This document shows, piece after piece, positions 47,531 to 56,145 of a DNA stretch of 64,000 nt. Positions within the stretch are counted from its first letter, which is position 1. Each line of letters starts with the position of its first letter. The notes under the pieces were generated by a model. That model made no database searches. It was given only the letters and a program-made list of their open reading frames with translations, and was not told where the DNA came from. A program made the translations under genes and the position numbers. The stretch comes from DASWOJ01 sp964242415 (GTDB lineage Bacteria > Pseudomonadota > Alphaproteobacteria > Acetobacterales > Acetobacteraceae), in the NCBI GenBank assembly GCA_964242415.1, contig CAXTAT010000004.1:62001-126000 (forward strand), written 5' to 3'.

Positions 47531-48172
47531 TCAAGCGGCGCGGCGGCGCATGGCGGCGAGAATGGCGACCCCGGCCCCGAGCAGGATCAGCGAAGCAGGC
47601 TCCGGAACCGTCACGCCGCCACTGACGTAATCGAGCGAAGTCGCCGAAGTCGCGACGGCTGCGGCGTAATCGACGCCGTTGCCGGTATCGCCGTTGCTCC
47701 AGAAGTTCACGACCTGGCCGCCACCGATGTCGAACAGCAGCCCGTAAATGTCCAAAAACCCGCCATGTGCCGTGTAATCGGTGGCTGTCGGCGGCGACCC
47801 GCCGGGCCAGAACAGGTCGTCGTAGGTCAGGACGCCATCGGTGAACGCCGGCAAGCCCGTCGCCACCGCGAACTTGCTGAAGCTGTTTGGCGCCAGGAGG
47901 TTGGTCGCCTCCGGTGTCGCGAAGTTGCGCGGCTCCACCATGCCGATCGGCGCGTTCAGGATGCCGATGTTGGAATCCGAGAAGGTGCCGGTGATCCCGG
48001 TGACCACGAAGGCGTCCGAGTAACCCGCATCCGTGGCTGCGCCATAGGTCAGCTCCATCGACCCGCTGATGCCCGCGCCGTTGAAGCTGAAATCGAATGG
48101 GGTGGCGCGCGCCCCGGACTCCAGCGAAAAAGCCGCGACAACCGCCACCGCTGCCAAAAGTCCCCTTCGCAT
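47531..48172 (-). CDS. PEP-CTERM sorting-domain protein
   Basis: A 213-aa secreted protein. An N-terminal signal (RGLLAAVAVVAAFSLESGAR, then ATPFDFSFNG) and a C-terminal PEP-CTERM anchor are clear: VPEPASLILLGAGVAIL followed by AAMRRRAA. The Val-Pro-Glu-Pro motif is where an exosortase (EpsH-type) would cut. The middle resembles the beta-rich repeats common in these exported proteins. The ATG at 48172 has AGGAGT 9 bp upstream. No exosortase gene is in the window, so the sorting enzyme must be elsewhere. Probably a surface or matrix protein. Confidence 0.88.
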   Translation of the reverse strand: MRRGLLAAVAVVAAFSLESGARATPFDFSFNGAGISGSMELTYGAATDAGYSDAFVVTGITGTFSDSNIGILNAPIGMVEPRNFATPEATNLLAPNSFSKFAVATGLPAFTDGVLTYDDLFWPGGSPPTATDYTAHGGFLDIYGLLFDIGGGQVVNFWSNGDTGNGVDYAAAVATSATSLDYVSGGVTVPEPASLILLGAGVAILAAMRRRAA

Positions 48173-48504
48173 GCTACGTACTCCTCAACCCGTCGGTGAC
48201 GCTCGATCATCTGCAGAAGGCGGCATTCCGGTCTTGAAGACCTTAAGTCCTCAGGACGCTATGTCTTTAGAATATCAGAACGAGCCGGGTGTCAAACTAT
48301 ATCCAGGTCACTCAATGCCGGGGCGTTCGGGGATGCGGGCGATCATCCTTCTGGCCGCGGTCGCCTCCACCCGGCGCGCTGCGGCGCTTGGCCCGGCATT
48401 GCCGATTCGCCGACGCGCTCCCAGCCGGGCAGCATCCGGGCGGCGCTGGTCGCCCGATCAGGCGTCCAAAGGCCAGCAATGGCGGCAGCGCGCCGTCAGC
48501 CAAT
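48173..48504. other. Upstream region of the PEP-CTERM gene
   Basis: About 330 bp, partly AT-richer than the surroundings (48230-48310). GGTCTT-G-AAGACC at 48230-48242 is a perfect small palindrome about 58 bp upstream of the PEP-CTERM start and may be a control site. No gene is seen. Confidence 0.35.
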
Positions 48505-49497
48505 TCAAATCCTGAACGTCTCCAGCGTCTCCGGCGCAAACAGCTCCTCTGGCCGCAGCAGCCGGCCGGACAGCCCCTGCTCGTGATGGTACCGCACGAA
48601 GGTGTCCAGCACGTGCCGGTTGGCGGGGAACCCATAGGACCACCAGTCCTCCCCCATCCGCCGCCGCGCGTCCTCCACCGCCGCCACCTGCCACGGCAGC
48701 ATGGTCTTCAGCGCCGCCGTCACCATCAGCCCCTCATAGGTGATGCGCTGGCTGGCGGCGAACGCCTTGAACAGGCTGGTGGCGACCCACGGATTGGCCC
48801 GGTACACCGCCCGGCGGATGGCGATGACGTGCATGATCGGGAAGATGCGGGTGCGCGCGAAGTAGTCCTGCTCCACCGCGACGTGATCCGGGAACAGCCG
48901 CCGCACCCGGTCCGGCTCGGAGTAGAAGGTGCTCGGCGCACGGGCGGTGTGGAACGCGTCCAACTCGCCGTCGGCCAGCATCCGCGCCAGGGTCTGGCCG
49001 GGACCGATCGGGCGCACCCGGATGCCCGGCGGCAGGTCCAGCTTCAGCTTCTCGACCCGCCCCGTCTCCTCCTGCCCACCGGAGAAGTACTCGACGCTGC
49101 CCGGCGGCACGCCATACTCGTCGGCCAGGATGCCGCGTATCCAAACCGGCGCGGTCATCTGGTACTCCGGCACCCCGACCCGCTTGCCAACGAGCTGCCC
49201 CGGCTCGGTGATCCCCGACGCCGCGCTGACGAAGATGCAGGAATGCCGGAAGAACCGGCTGGGATACACGGGTATGGCGATGAATGGCGGATCGTCGCGC
49301 ATCAGCGTCACGCAGTATGAGCTGAGCGACATCTCGCACGCGTCGAACTCCTGGAAACGCGCCATGCGGAAGAACGTCTCCTCCACCGGCAGGCTCAGGT
49401 AGTTCAGCGCGATGCCGTCCGGCTGCACCGTCCCATCCGCCAGGGCGCGCGTGCGGTCATAATCCCAGCAGGCCAAGGTGACCGGCAGCTTGGCCAT
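48505..49497 (-). CDS. NMT1-like / 4,5-dihydroxyphthalate decarboxylase-like protein
   Basis: A 330-aa protein of the family containing 4,5-dihydroxyphthalate decarboxylase and NMT1-like periplasmic-type folds. Recognisable segments are LACWDYDRTRALADGTVQPD, PDGIALNYLSLPVEETFFRM and FDACEMSLSSYCVTLMRDDP, then SGITEPGQLVGKRVGVPEYQ. There is no signal peptide, so it is either a cytoplasmic enzyme or an unprocessed homologue. It starts 3 bp after the importer D LivF stop and is the last gene of that unit. Thus importer D ends with a second binding-protein-fold gene; a decarboxylase on an aromatic acid is one reading. Confidence 0.78.
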   Translation of the reverse strand: MAKLPVTLACWDYDRTRALADGTVQPDGIALNYLSLPVEETFFRMARFQEFDACEMSLSSYCVTLMRDDPPFIAIPVYPSRFFRHSCIFVSAASGITEPGQLVGKRVGVPEYQMTAPVWIRGILADEYGVPPGSVEYFSGGQEETGRVEKLKLDLPPGIRVRPIGPGQTLARMLADGELDAFHTARAPSTFYSEPDRVRRLFPDHVAVEQDYFARTRIFPIMHVIAIRRAVYRANPWVATSLFKAFAASQRITYEGLMVTAALKTMLPWQVAAVEDARRRMGEDWWSYGFPANRHVLDTFVRYHHEQGLSGRLLRPEELFAPETLETFRI

Positions 49498-49499
49498 GG

Positions 49500-50279
49500 C
49501 TATTCCCCATCCTGGAAGACAAGTGTCCGCAGCCGGGCCGCCAGGCGCCGGCTTTCATCGTCGGATACGCGGGTGGCGGCCCCGGTGCCCAAATAGCGCG
49601 CCGCCACCTCGGGGTTGCCGAGCAACGCGGCGCCGGCGCCTTCTATCGCCACGCGGCCGTTCTCGATGACGACGCCGCGGTCGGCGATGGCCAGCGCGGC
49701 GCGGGCGTTCTGCTCGGCCAGCAGCACCGCGATCCCCCGGGCGCGCAGCGACGCCACCAGCCGGAACACCTCCGCCACCAGCCGAGGCGACAGGCCCAGG
49801 CTGGGTTCATCCAGCAGCAGCAGGCGCGGCCGGGCCATCAGGCCGCGGGCGATGGCCAGCATCTGCTGCTGCCCGCCGGAGAACGTGCCCGCCAGGCTGT
49901 CGAGCCGCGCCGCAAGGTCGGGGAACGCCGAGCAGGCTTCGGCCATCCGCGCCCCGGCATCACGCGGGTCCAGGTAGGCGCCCAGCCGCAGGTTGGCCCG
50001 CGCCGACAGGCCGGCGAACACTTGGCGTCCCTCCGGCACGTGCACGACACCGCGGCGCACCCGGTCCGCCACCGACAGGCCATGCACCGGCGCACCGTCC
50101 AGCAGCACCGCGCCGGCGCTCGGCCGCAGCAGGCCGGACACCACCTTTACCAGCGTGCTCTTGCCGGCGCCGTTCGCCCCGACCAGCGCCACCACCTCCC
50201 CAGGGGCGACCTGCAGCGACACGTCGCGCAGGACCTCCGTCCCGCCATACCCGGCCGACAGTCCGCGCAGCTCCAACAT
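49500..50279 (-). CDS. ABC transporter ATP-binding protein, LivF type (importer D)
   Basis: A 259-aa cytoplasmic ATPase. Walker A is GANGAGKST at about residues 34-42, the signature is FSGGQQQMLAIARGL, and Walker B is LLLLDEPSLGLSP. The C-terminal extra 20 residues (RVSDDESRRLAARLRTLVFQ) exceed the usual length. Its ATG overlaps the LivG-type stop by one base (TGATG). Confidence 0.92.
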   Translation of the reverse strand: MLELRGLSAGYGGTEVLRDVSLQVAPGEVVALVGANGAGKSTLVKVVSGLLRPSAGAVLLDGAPVHGLSVADRVRRGVVHVPEGRQVFAGLSARANLRLGAYLDPRDAGARMAEACSAFPDLAARLDSLAGTFSGGQQQMLAIARGLMARPRLLLLDEPSLGLSPRLVAEVFRLVASLRARGIAVLLAEQNARAALAIADRGVVIENGRVAIEGAGAALLGNPEVAARYLGTGAATRVSDDESRRLAARLRTLVFQDGE

Positions 50280-51103
50280 CACGCGGGCGCCGCGCCGAGG
50301 TAGGCGGCGACCACCGCCGGGTCGCGCTGCACGGTCGCCGGCGGGCCGCAGGCGATCACCCGGCCGGCGTCCAGCACAACCACCTGGTCGGCCACGTTCA
50401 TCACCAGGCCCATGTTGTGCTCGACCACCAGCACCGTCACGCCGCCCGCCTGGACGGCGCGCAGCAGGGCCGCCAGCTCCTCGGTTTCGGCGTCGTTCAG
50501 CCCGGCGGCCGGTTCGTCCAGCAGCAGCAGGCGGGGCCGGGCCATTAGGGCGCGGGCGACCTCCAGCAGCTTCTGCGCGCCGATGGGCAGGTCCGCCGCG
50601 TGGGCAGCGCCTTGCCTGTCCAGCCCAATCAGCTCCAGCAGCGCCGCCGCCCGGTCCCCCAGGGCCTGCTCCGCCCGGCGTGCGGCCGGCAGCCACGCGG
50701 CATAGGCCAGCACGCCGATGCGGGAGCCGCGGTGGGCGCCGGTCATCACGTTCTCCAGCGCCGTCATGCCAGGGAACACCCGGGCCGACTGGAACGTGCG
50801 GATCATGCCCAGTGCTGCGATCCCGCTGCCCTCGACGCCGCGCAGGTCCTGGCCGAACAGCCTGACCCGGCCGGCGTCGGGCCGCACCAGGTTGGTGATC
50901 AGGTTGAACAGCGTTGTCTTGCCCGCGCCGTTCGGCCCCACCAGCGCCGTCACCGACCCGTCCGGCACGATGAAGCTCACGCCCTGGGTCGCGTGCAGCC
51001 CGCTGAACCGCTTGTCCAGGGCGGCGACCTCCAACGCGGGGACACCCGGCGCCGCGACAGCCGCCGGGGGGATGATGGCGGTGGGCGCGCGGGGTGCCGT
51101 CAT
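50279..51103 (-). CDS. ABC transporter ATP-binding protein, LivG type (importer D)
   Basis: A 274-aa cytoplasmic ATPase with a proline/alanine-rich N-terminal lead of about 20 residues. Walker A is GPNGAGKTT at about residues 56-64, the signature region is LPIGAQKLLEVARAL (an IGAQ variant), and Walker B is LLLLDEPAAGLN. It overlaps the double permease gene by ATGA and the LivF-type gene by one base. Confidence 0.92.
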   Translation of the reverse strand: MTAPRAPTAIIPPAAVAAPGVPALEVAALDKRFSGLHATQGVSFIVPDGSVTALVGPNGAGKTTLFNLITNLVRPDAGRVRLFGQDLRGVEGSGIAALGMIRTFQSARVFPGMTALENVMTGAHRGSRIGVLAYAAWLPAARRAEQALGDRAAALLELIGLDRQGAAHAADLPIGAQKLLEVARALMARPRLLLLDEPAAGLNDAETEELAALLRAVQAGGVTVLVVEHNMGLVMNVADQVVVLDAGRVIACGPPATVQRDPAVVAAYLGAAPA

Positions 51104-52995
51104 GCCCGCCGCCGCGCCGCAAGCCGCCGGCCCGGCCGCCACCGGACGAGCCGGACCACCAGGCCGAACAAACCCTCCGGCAGCCGCAGGAAGAACACCA
51201 CCAGCAGCAGCCCGACCCCAAGGGTCTTCCAGGTCGCCAGCGACTGCGACAGCGTCGGCAGCAGCGTGATCAGCAGCGACCCGAGCAGCGGCCCGATCAC
51301 CGTGCCCTCGCCGCCGACCACCATCATGCTCACCAGCTCGAACGACCGCCCGGCGCCGACCATGTCGGGACTGAGGAAGCGGAACTGGAACGCCAGCAGC
51401 CCGCCCGCCAGCGCCGCCGTGGCCGCGCTGAACGCAAACGCCGCCAGCTTCACCCGCACGACGGGGATGCCCAGCGCCGCGGCGGCCAACTGGTCGGTCC
51501 GCACCGCCTGCATCGCGCGCCCAAACGGCGACGCCACCACGCCCGATACCGCTGTCACCAGCACCGCCGCCACGCCCAGCACCAGCAGGAACATGCGCTG
51601 CGGCGTGTCGAACTCGAACCCCGCGACGGAGAAGGCGGGGATGCCGACCAGCCCGGACGGCCCGCCGGTCACGTCGTCGAACCCGATCACGCAGCTTTCC
51701 ACCAGCAACCCGAACGCCAGCGTCGCCAGCGCCAGGTACAACCCGCGCAGCCGCAGCGTGACCAGGGACAGCAGCAGCGCACACAGCACGGCCAACGCCA
51801 TGCCGGCCAGCAATCCCAGCACCGGCGCCGTGTCGTAGGTGACGGCGAGCCAAGCCGACGTATAGCCGCCGATGGCCATGAAGCCGCCCTGGCCCAGGCT
51901 GACCTGCCCGGCATAGCCCATCAGCACATCCAGCCCGATCAGCGCGACGAACAGGATCAGGGCGATCACCAACGCGGCCAGCACCTCGCCATCCGGCGTC
52001 ACGACCGGCACGGCCAGGCCCACGGCGAGCAGCAGGACGCCGCCGGCCAGGGCGGTCCGGGGCGGCAGGCGTGCGGCGTGGGAGGTGATGCGCGCCTCGG
52101 TCCGCACGTCCTCCCGCCGGGCCGCACCGCCAGCCAGAAGTCCGCCGGGCCGGACCACCAGCACCAGCAGCAGCAGCCCCAGCGCCAGCGCGCTGCTGAA
52201 CAGCGAGCTGACGTAGGCGGTCGCCATCTGCTGCGCGATGCCCAGCAGCAGCCCGCCCGCCACCGCGCCGGGCAGGCTGCCGATGCCGCCGATGGCCACG
52301 GCGATGAAGCCCGACACCGTGAACAGCCGCCCGGCGTCGAACTGCAGGCTGGTGGCCGGCGCGATTACGATGCCGCCCAGCGCCCCCAGCCCCGCTGCCA
52401 GCGTGAACGAGAACAGCATCATCCCCGGCACGCCAATGCCCATCAGCCGCGCGGCCTGTGGGTTCTCCGCACACGCCCGCAGCGCCTGGCCGAACCCGGT
52501 GCGCGCCAGCAGCCACCACAGCCCGACGATGGTCAGCCCCAGCGCGCCCAGCACCCAGGGTCCCTGGCTGGGTACCAGCACGCCGCCCAGCGCCAAGGGA
52601 CGCTCGCCGCTGAACGCGGGCAGGGCGTAGGGCTGGCTGCCCCAGACCACCAGCACCAACCCCTCCAGCAGCGTCAGCAGCCCCGCCGTCAGCATCAGCA
52701 TGTTGCTGTTGGACAGCCGCGACAGCCCCGGCACGAACGCCGCCGCGCCCAGCACGGCGCCGCCACCCGCGGTCGCGAACACCGCGCCGAGCACCGCCGC
52801 CGCCGCCGGCCACCCCCACTGCACCTGCATCGTATAGGCCACCAGCGCGCCCACCACGCAGAACGCGCCCTGGCTGAGGTTGATAACCCCCGTCACGCGA
52901 TAGACCAGCGAGAAGCCCAGCGCCACCAGGGCGAAGATGGCGCCCTGCATCACGCCCCCGACCAGGTACTGCACGAAGGCGCCAAGGGCCGGCAT
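51100..52995 (-). CDS. Fused LivH- and LivM-type permease (importer D)
   Basis: A 631-aa inner-membrane protein containing both permease domains. The first 290 residues are LivH-like (GFSLVYRVTGVINLSQGAF; RACAENPQAARLMGI). A linker of about 25 polar residues (AARREDVRTEARITSHAARL) follows. The remainder is LivM-like (LMGYAGQVSLGQGGFMAIGG; AVRTDQLAAAALGIP). No frame change between the halves. The fused protein would alone form the channel that is otherwise a heterodimer. It lies 9 bp after the binding-protein gene and overlaps the LivG-type gene. Confidence 0.92.
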   Translation of the reverse strand: MPALGAFVQYLVGGVMQGAIFALVALGFSLVYRVTGVINLSQGAFCVVGALVAYTMQVQWGWPAAAAVLGAVFATAGGGAVLGAAAFVPGLSRLSNSNMLMLTAGLLTLLEGLVLVVWGSQPYALPAFSGERPLALGGVLVPSQGPWVLGALGLTIVGLWWLLARTGFGQALRACAENPQAARLMGIGVPGMMLFSFTLAAGLGALGGIVIAPATSLQFDAGRLFTVSGFIAVAIGGIGSLPGAVAGGLLLGIAQQMATAYVSSLFSSALALGLLLLVLVVRPGGLLAGGAARREDVRTEARITSHAARLPPRTALAGGVLLLAVGLAVPVVTPDGEVLAALVIALILFVALIGLDVLMGYAGQVSLGQGGFMAIGGYTSAWLAVTYDTAPVLGLLAGMALAVLCALLLSLVTLRLRGLYLALATLAFGLLVESCVIGFDDVTGGPSGLVGIPAFSVAGFEFDTPQRMFLLVLGVAAVLVTAVSGVVASPFGRAMQAVRTDQLAAAALGIPVVRVKLAAFAFSAATAALAGGLLAFQFRFLSPDMVGAGRSFELVSMMVVGGEGTVIGPLLGSLLITLLPTLSQSLATWKTLGVGLLLVVFFLRLPEGLFGLVVRLVRWRPGRRLAARRRA

Positions 52996-53004
52996 CGGGC
53001 GCTG

Positions 53005-54189
53005 CTACTCGACCGGCACGCCCCGCGGCTTGCTGACCACCTGCCAGGTGCCGGCCCCGGCGTCCCAGCGGGTGACGACGACGTTGTCCATGCCCAGCCC
53101 GCGCTGCGGCGACCGCCCCATGTCATACAACCCGTTTGCCCCGGCAAACCCCTGGGTGCGGGCCAGTCGGCTGCGCAGCGCCTCTGGCGTCGCGTCGGCG
53201 CCCACGTCGCGCAATGCGGCCACGACCAGCATCGCAGGGTCCCACGAGAACAGGCTGGCCGCGTCCGGCTTCACCGGACCGGAGCCGAATGCGGCGAACA
53301 TCTGGGCCTGCGCGGCCTGCACCCCGCTGGGCAGGGCGGTGCCGGGGTGGGCGAGCCACTCTGCGGTGGGGAAGTACAGCTCACGCGGCAGGAAGGCGGC
53401 AAAGGCCTGCATCTGTGCGTAGGTCATGTTGCCGTTGGTCGTCGCCACCGGCACGTCCAGCCCGACCGAGGTGATCGCCTTGAACAGCGTCCCGACCGCG
53501 CTGCCGGTGGCCCAGGCGAACACCGCCTGTGGCCCGGCGGCTTTGATCCGCTCGGCCTGTGCGGCGGCGCTTACGTCGGCCGGGTTGAACCGTTGCTGCT
53601 CGATCAGGACCATGCCGGCGTGCTCGGGCCGGGTCACCAGGTCCTGGATGTTGCGCGATGCGTCCTGGCCGGTGGCGTCGGTGCTGGTGATGACGCCGAT
53701 GCGGGTCAGGCCGCGCGCCTGCCAATAGGTCAGCATCGCCGCCGCCAGGTCCTTGGTGGACACGCCGGAGCTGAACACGAAGCTGCCGGCCTCCGGGTAG
53801 ATGCCCGGCGAGAAGCAGTACAGCACGGGGCCATGGCGCATCAGCGGCGCCATCGCGTTGCACATGGCGACCAGGGCGGAGCCGAGGATGACGTTCGGCT
53901 TGGCCGCGACCAGCCGCGTTGCGATCTGCACCGCCACCTGCGGGCTGCTTTGGTCGTCGTGGAAGATGAACTTGACGGGGCGGCCGCCGATGCCGCCGCC
54001 CGCCATGATTACACCCTCGGCGCGTTGCAGGCTGGCCTGCTCCTGCTGGCCAAGAAAGGAGCCGCCGCCGGTCAGCGGCACGACGACATCGATGTTCACC
54101 GGGGTGGTGTTCGGGGCCTCGGCGGCGCGGACGCCGAACGGCGCGAGCACGGCGAACGCGAGCACCCATGACGGCAGACGGCAGGCCAT
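53005..54189 (-). CDS. ABC transporter substrate-binding protein, Liv type (importer D)
   Basis: A 394-aa periplasmic binding protein. The signal peptide is CRLPSWVLAFAVLAPFGVRA with cleavage near AEAPNTTP. The mature start VNIDVVVPLTGGGSFLGQQE and GGGIGGRPVKFIFHDDQSSP identify the class. The ATG at 54189 is chosen because it gives a normal signal peptide; an in-frame start at 54243 would add 18 residues. First gene of importer D. The substrate is not known; the last gene of the unit hints at an aromatic carboxylate. Confidence 0.9.
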   Translation of the reverse strand: MACRLPSWVLAFAVLAPFGVRAAEAPNTTPVNIDVVVPLTGGGSFLGQQEQASLQRAEGVIMAGGGIGGRPVKFIFHDDQSSPQVAVQIATRLVAAKPNVILGSALVAMCNAMAPLMRHGPVLYCFSPGIYPEAGSFVFSSGVSTKDLAAAMLTYWQARGLTRIGVITSTDATGQDASRNIQDLVTRPEHAGMVLIEQQRFNPADVSAAAQAERIKAAGPQAVFAWATGSAVGTLFKAITSVGLDVPVATTNGNMTYAQMQAFAAFLPRELYFPTAEWLAHPGTALPSGVQAAQAQMFAAFGSGPVKPDAASLFSWDPAMLVVAALRDVGADATPEALRSRLARTQGFAGANGLYDMGRSPQRGLGMDNVVVTRWDAGAGTWQVVSKPRGVPVE

Positions 54190-54505
54190 TGAACCCCCAG
54201 GAGGACGGATCGCAGGCCGTTCTGGCTGCACCTGGCGGGACATCTAACTTTCGCGCCATGCTTCCGCAAGGCGGGAAGGTGGCGCATGATGACGGTCTGC
54301 TGCCGTCTGGCATCAGCGTGGTCCCTAGCCGCGGGGGACTCCGGCTGGGGCCGCATAGCCGAGGCGGCGGCGGCGGAATGACATCCCTGGCCTGCGAACT
54401 TTAGCTCCATTGTTCCTGTTATAGCCGGGGCAAGCTCGGCCGTGACGTGACAGCGAAGGCTGCTGGAGGCCAGGTTGGGACATCAACCCTGTCCAGGAAC
54501 CCACC
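54190..54505. other. Divergent promoter region between importer D and the aldolase-like gene
   Basis: About 315 bp between two divergent genes, so promoters in both directions are expected here. AGGAAC is suitably placed before the aldolase-like start. No recognisable operator or small gene is seen. Confidence 0.35.
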
Positions 54506-55228
54506 ATGACCGACCCCGCCATCGCCGACCTGCTGAACCAGCTTGTGCTCGCCAACCGCATCCTGGCGCGGGAGGACGTGATCGACGACTTCGGCCATGT
54601 CAGCGCCCGCCACCCGCATGACCCCGGCCGCTACTTCCTGTCCCGCTCCCGCTCACCCGAGGTCGTCACCCGCGACGACCTGATGGAGTTTACCCTGGAC
54701 GGCGCCCCGGTCGCCCCGGACGGCCGCGCGATGTACCGCGAACGCGCGCTGCACGGCGCCGTGTACATGGCCCGGCCCGAGGTCAATGCCGTCACCCACC
54801 ACCATGCCCGCGCCGTGCTGCCGTTCACCATGGGCACGGTGAAGCTGCGCCCGGTGTTCCACATGGCGGCGGTCATCGGCCATGGCGTGCCGCTGTGGGA
54901 CAGCCAGGCCGAGTTCGGCGACACCAACATGCTGATCGAGACCATGCCGCAGGGCCAGTCGATGGCGCGTGCCATGGGGCAGGAGCGGTGCGTGCTGATC
55001 CGCGGTCACGGCGCGACCTGCTGCGGCGCGTCGCTGCGGGAAGCGGTGTTCGTGTCGATCTACATGAAGGAGAACGCTGACCTGCTGCTGCGGACGCTGC
55101 CGCTGGGCGAGCCGAAGTACCTCTCGCCCGGCGAGATCGACCAGGCGCGGGCCATGCTGCTGTCGGAGGTGCCGCAGAACCGCACCTGGGATTACCGCCT
55201 GGCGCGGGCGGGCTTCGCCGGGCTTTGA
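54506..55228 (+). CDS. Class II aldolase/adducin family protein
   Basis: A 240-aa class II aldolase fold protein. The zinc-site histidines appear in VTHHHARAVLPF and the later IRGHGATCCG, with the catalytic Glu expected in the MYRERALHGAVYMARPEVNA segment. DDFGHVSARHP matches the N-terminal phosphate/substrate region. Family members are fuculose- or ribulose-phosphate aldolases, dehydratases or decarboxylases of hydroxy acids; which applies cannot be decided. It is followed by REPIN copy 5 and then the PaoABC genes in the same direction. Confidence 0.88.
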   Translation: MTDPAIADLLNQLVLANRILAREDVIDDFGHVSARHPHDPGRYFLSRSRSPEVVTRDDLMEFTLDGAPVAPDGRAMYRERALHGAVYMARPEVNAVTHHHARAVLPFTMGTVKLRPVFHMAAVIGHGVPLWDSQAEFGDTNMLIETMPQGQSMARAMGQERCVLIRGHGATCCGASLREAVFVSIYMKENADLLLRTLPLGEPKYLSPGEIDQARAMLLSEVPQNRTWDYRLARAGFAGL

Positions 55229-55237
55229 GGACGGCTG

Positions 55238-55391
55238 CTCCCTCTCCCGCTTCGGGAGAGGGCCGGGGTGAGGGGGGCTTGCCTGCGTCCCTGGACCCTG
55301 CGGGCGGTGTAGGGGCCGGTTTGCCCGTCGGCCTTGGACCGGGCTGCAAGACCCCCTTACCCTGGCCCTCTCCCGAAACGGGAAGAGGGAG
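55238..55391. repeat. REPIN-like element copy 5 (diverged)
   Basis: A 154-bp element with diverged REP arms (CTCCCTCTCCCGCTTCGGGA left, TCCCGAAACGGGAAGAGGGAG right). The arms keep the long inverted pairing but their own hairpin loops differ from the other copies, so this copy belongs to a subfamily or is older. It fills most of the 314-bp gap 55229-55542 between the aldolase-like and PaoA-like genes; no gene is seen there. Confidence 0.8.
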
Positions 55392-55542
55392 CAGGCAGCG
55401 GTAACACGATAGGCATTGGCCCGTACGGTCCCGGATGTGCCATATCCGCCGCCGCTAAATTCGGCACACGGTCCCGGCCGGCATCCACCGCGAATTGCCT
55501 GTCTGCCCGTCCCGTCCGCCTCCCTTTTCAGAGGTCCCACCC

Positions 55543-56142
55543 ATGTCCCCACCCAACGGACCCACCGTGAACCGCCGGGGCTTGCTGACCGGCACCGCCT
55601 CTGCCGCCGCCCTGGCCCCGCTCGCCGCCGCGGCGCAGCCCGCTGCCGCCCCGCCGCCAGCCGACCCGCGCCGCCCGGTCCAGGTCAGCCTGCAGGTCAA
55701 CGGCGCCCATCACAGCCTGGCGCTCGACAACCGCACCACCCTGCTCGATACGCTGCGCACCCACCTGGGCCTCACCGGCTCCAAGAAGGGCTGCGACCAC
55801 GGGCAGTGCGGCGCCTGCACCGTGCTGATGGACGGTAAGCCGGCGTTGGCCTGCCTGACCCTGGCCGTCATGGTGCGCGGCCCCGTCACCACCATCGAGG
55901 GCATCGCCAAGCCCGACGGCACCCTGCACCCGATGCAGCAGGCGTTCCTCGACCAGGATGCGTACCAGTGCGGCTACTGCACGCCGGGCCAGATCGTGTC
56001 GGCCATCGCCTGCGTGCAATCCGGCCACGCCGGCGACCCAGCCAGCATCCGCGAGTACATGAGCGGCAACCTGTGCCGCTGCGCTGCCTACCCTCACATC
56101 GTCGCCGCCATCGGGCAGGCCAAGCCGCAGATGGAGGCCTGA
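55543..56142 (+). CDS. paoA: Aldehyde oxidoreductase 2Fe-2S subunit (PaoA-like, Tat-exported)
   Basis: A 199-aa iron-sulfur subunit of a periplasmic aldehyde oxidoreductase (PaoABC/YagTSR type). A twin-arginine signal occupies the N-terminus (Arg11-Arg12, GLLTGTASAAALAPLAAAA). Eight Cys ligands for two [2Fe-2S] clusters are present: Cys84, 89, 92, 104 (CDHGQCGACTV) and Cys143, 146, 178, 180 (QCGYCTPGQ, NLCRCAAY). The ATG at 55543 follows GAGG. The signal would carry the folded three-subunit complex to the periplasm. The next gene follows after 3 bp. Confidence 0.93.
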   Translation: MSPPNGPTVNRRGLLTGTASAAALAPLAAAAQPAAAPPPADPRRPVQVSLQVNGAHHSLALDNRTTLLDTLRTHLGLTGSKKGCDHGQCGACTVLMDGKPALACLTLAVMVRGPVTTIEGIAKPDGTLHPMQQAFLDQDAYQCGYCTPGQIVSAIACVQSGHAGDPASIREYMSGNLCRCAAYPHIVAAIGQAKPQMEA

Positions 56143-56145
56143 CCC

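Noticed and set aside
51094..54171. A 1025-codon open frame antisense to importer D
   Set aside because: Composition is Gln/His/Arg-rich without domains, and it overlaps three conserved genes on the other strand.
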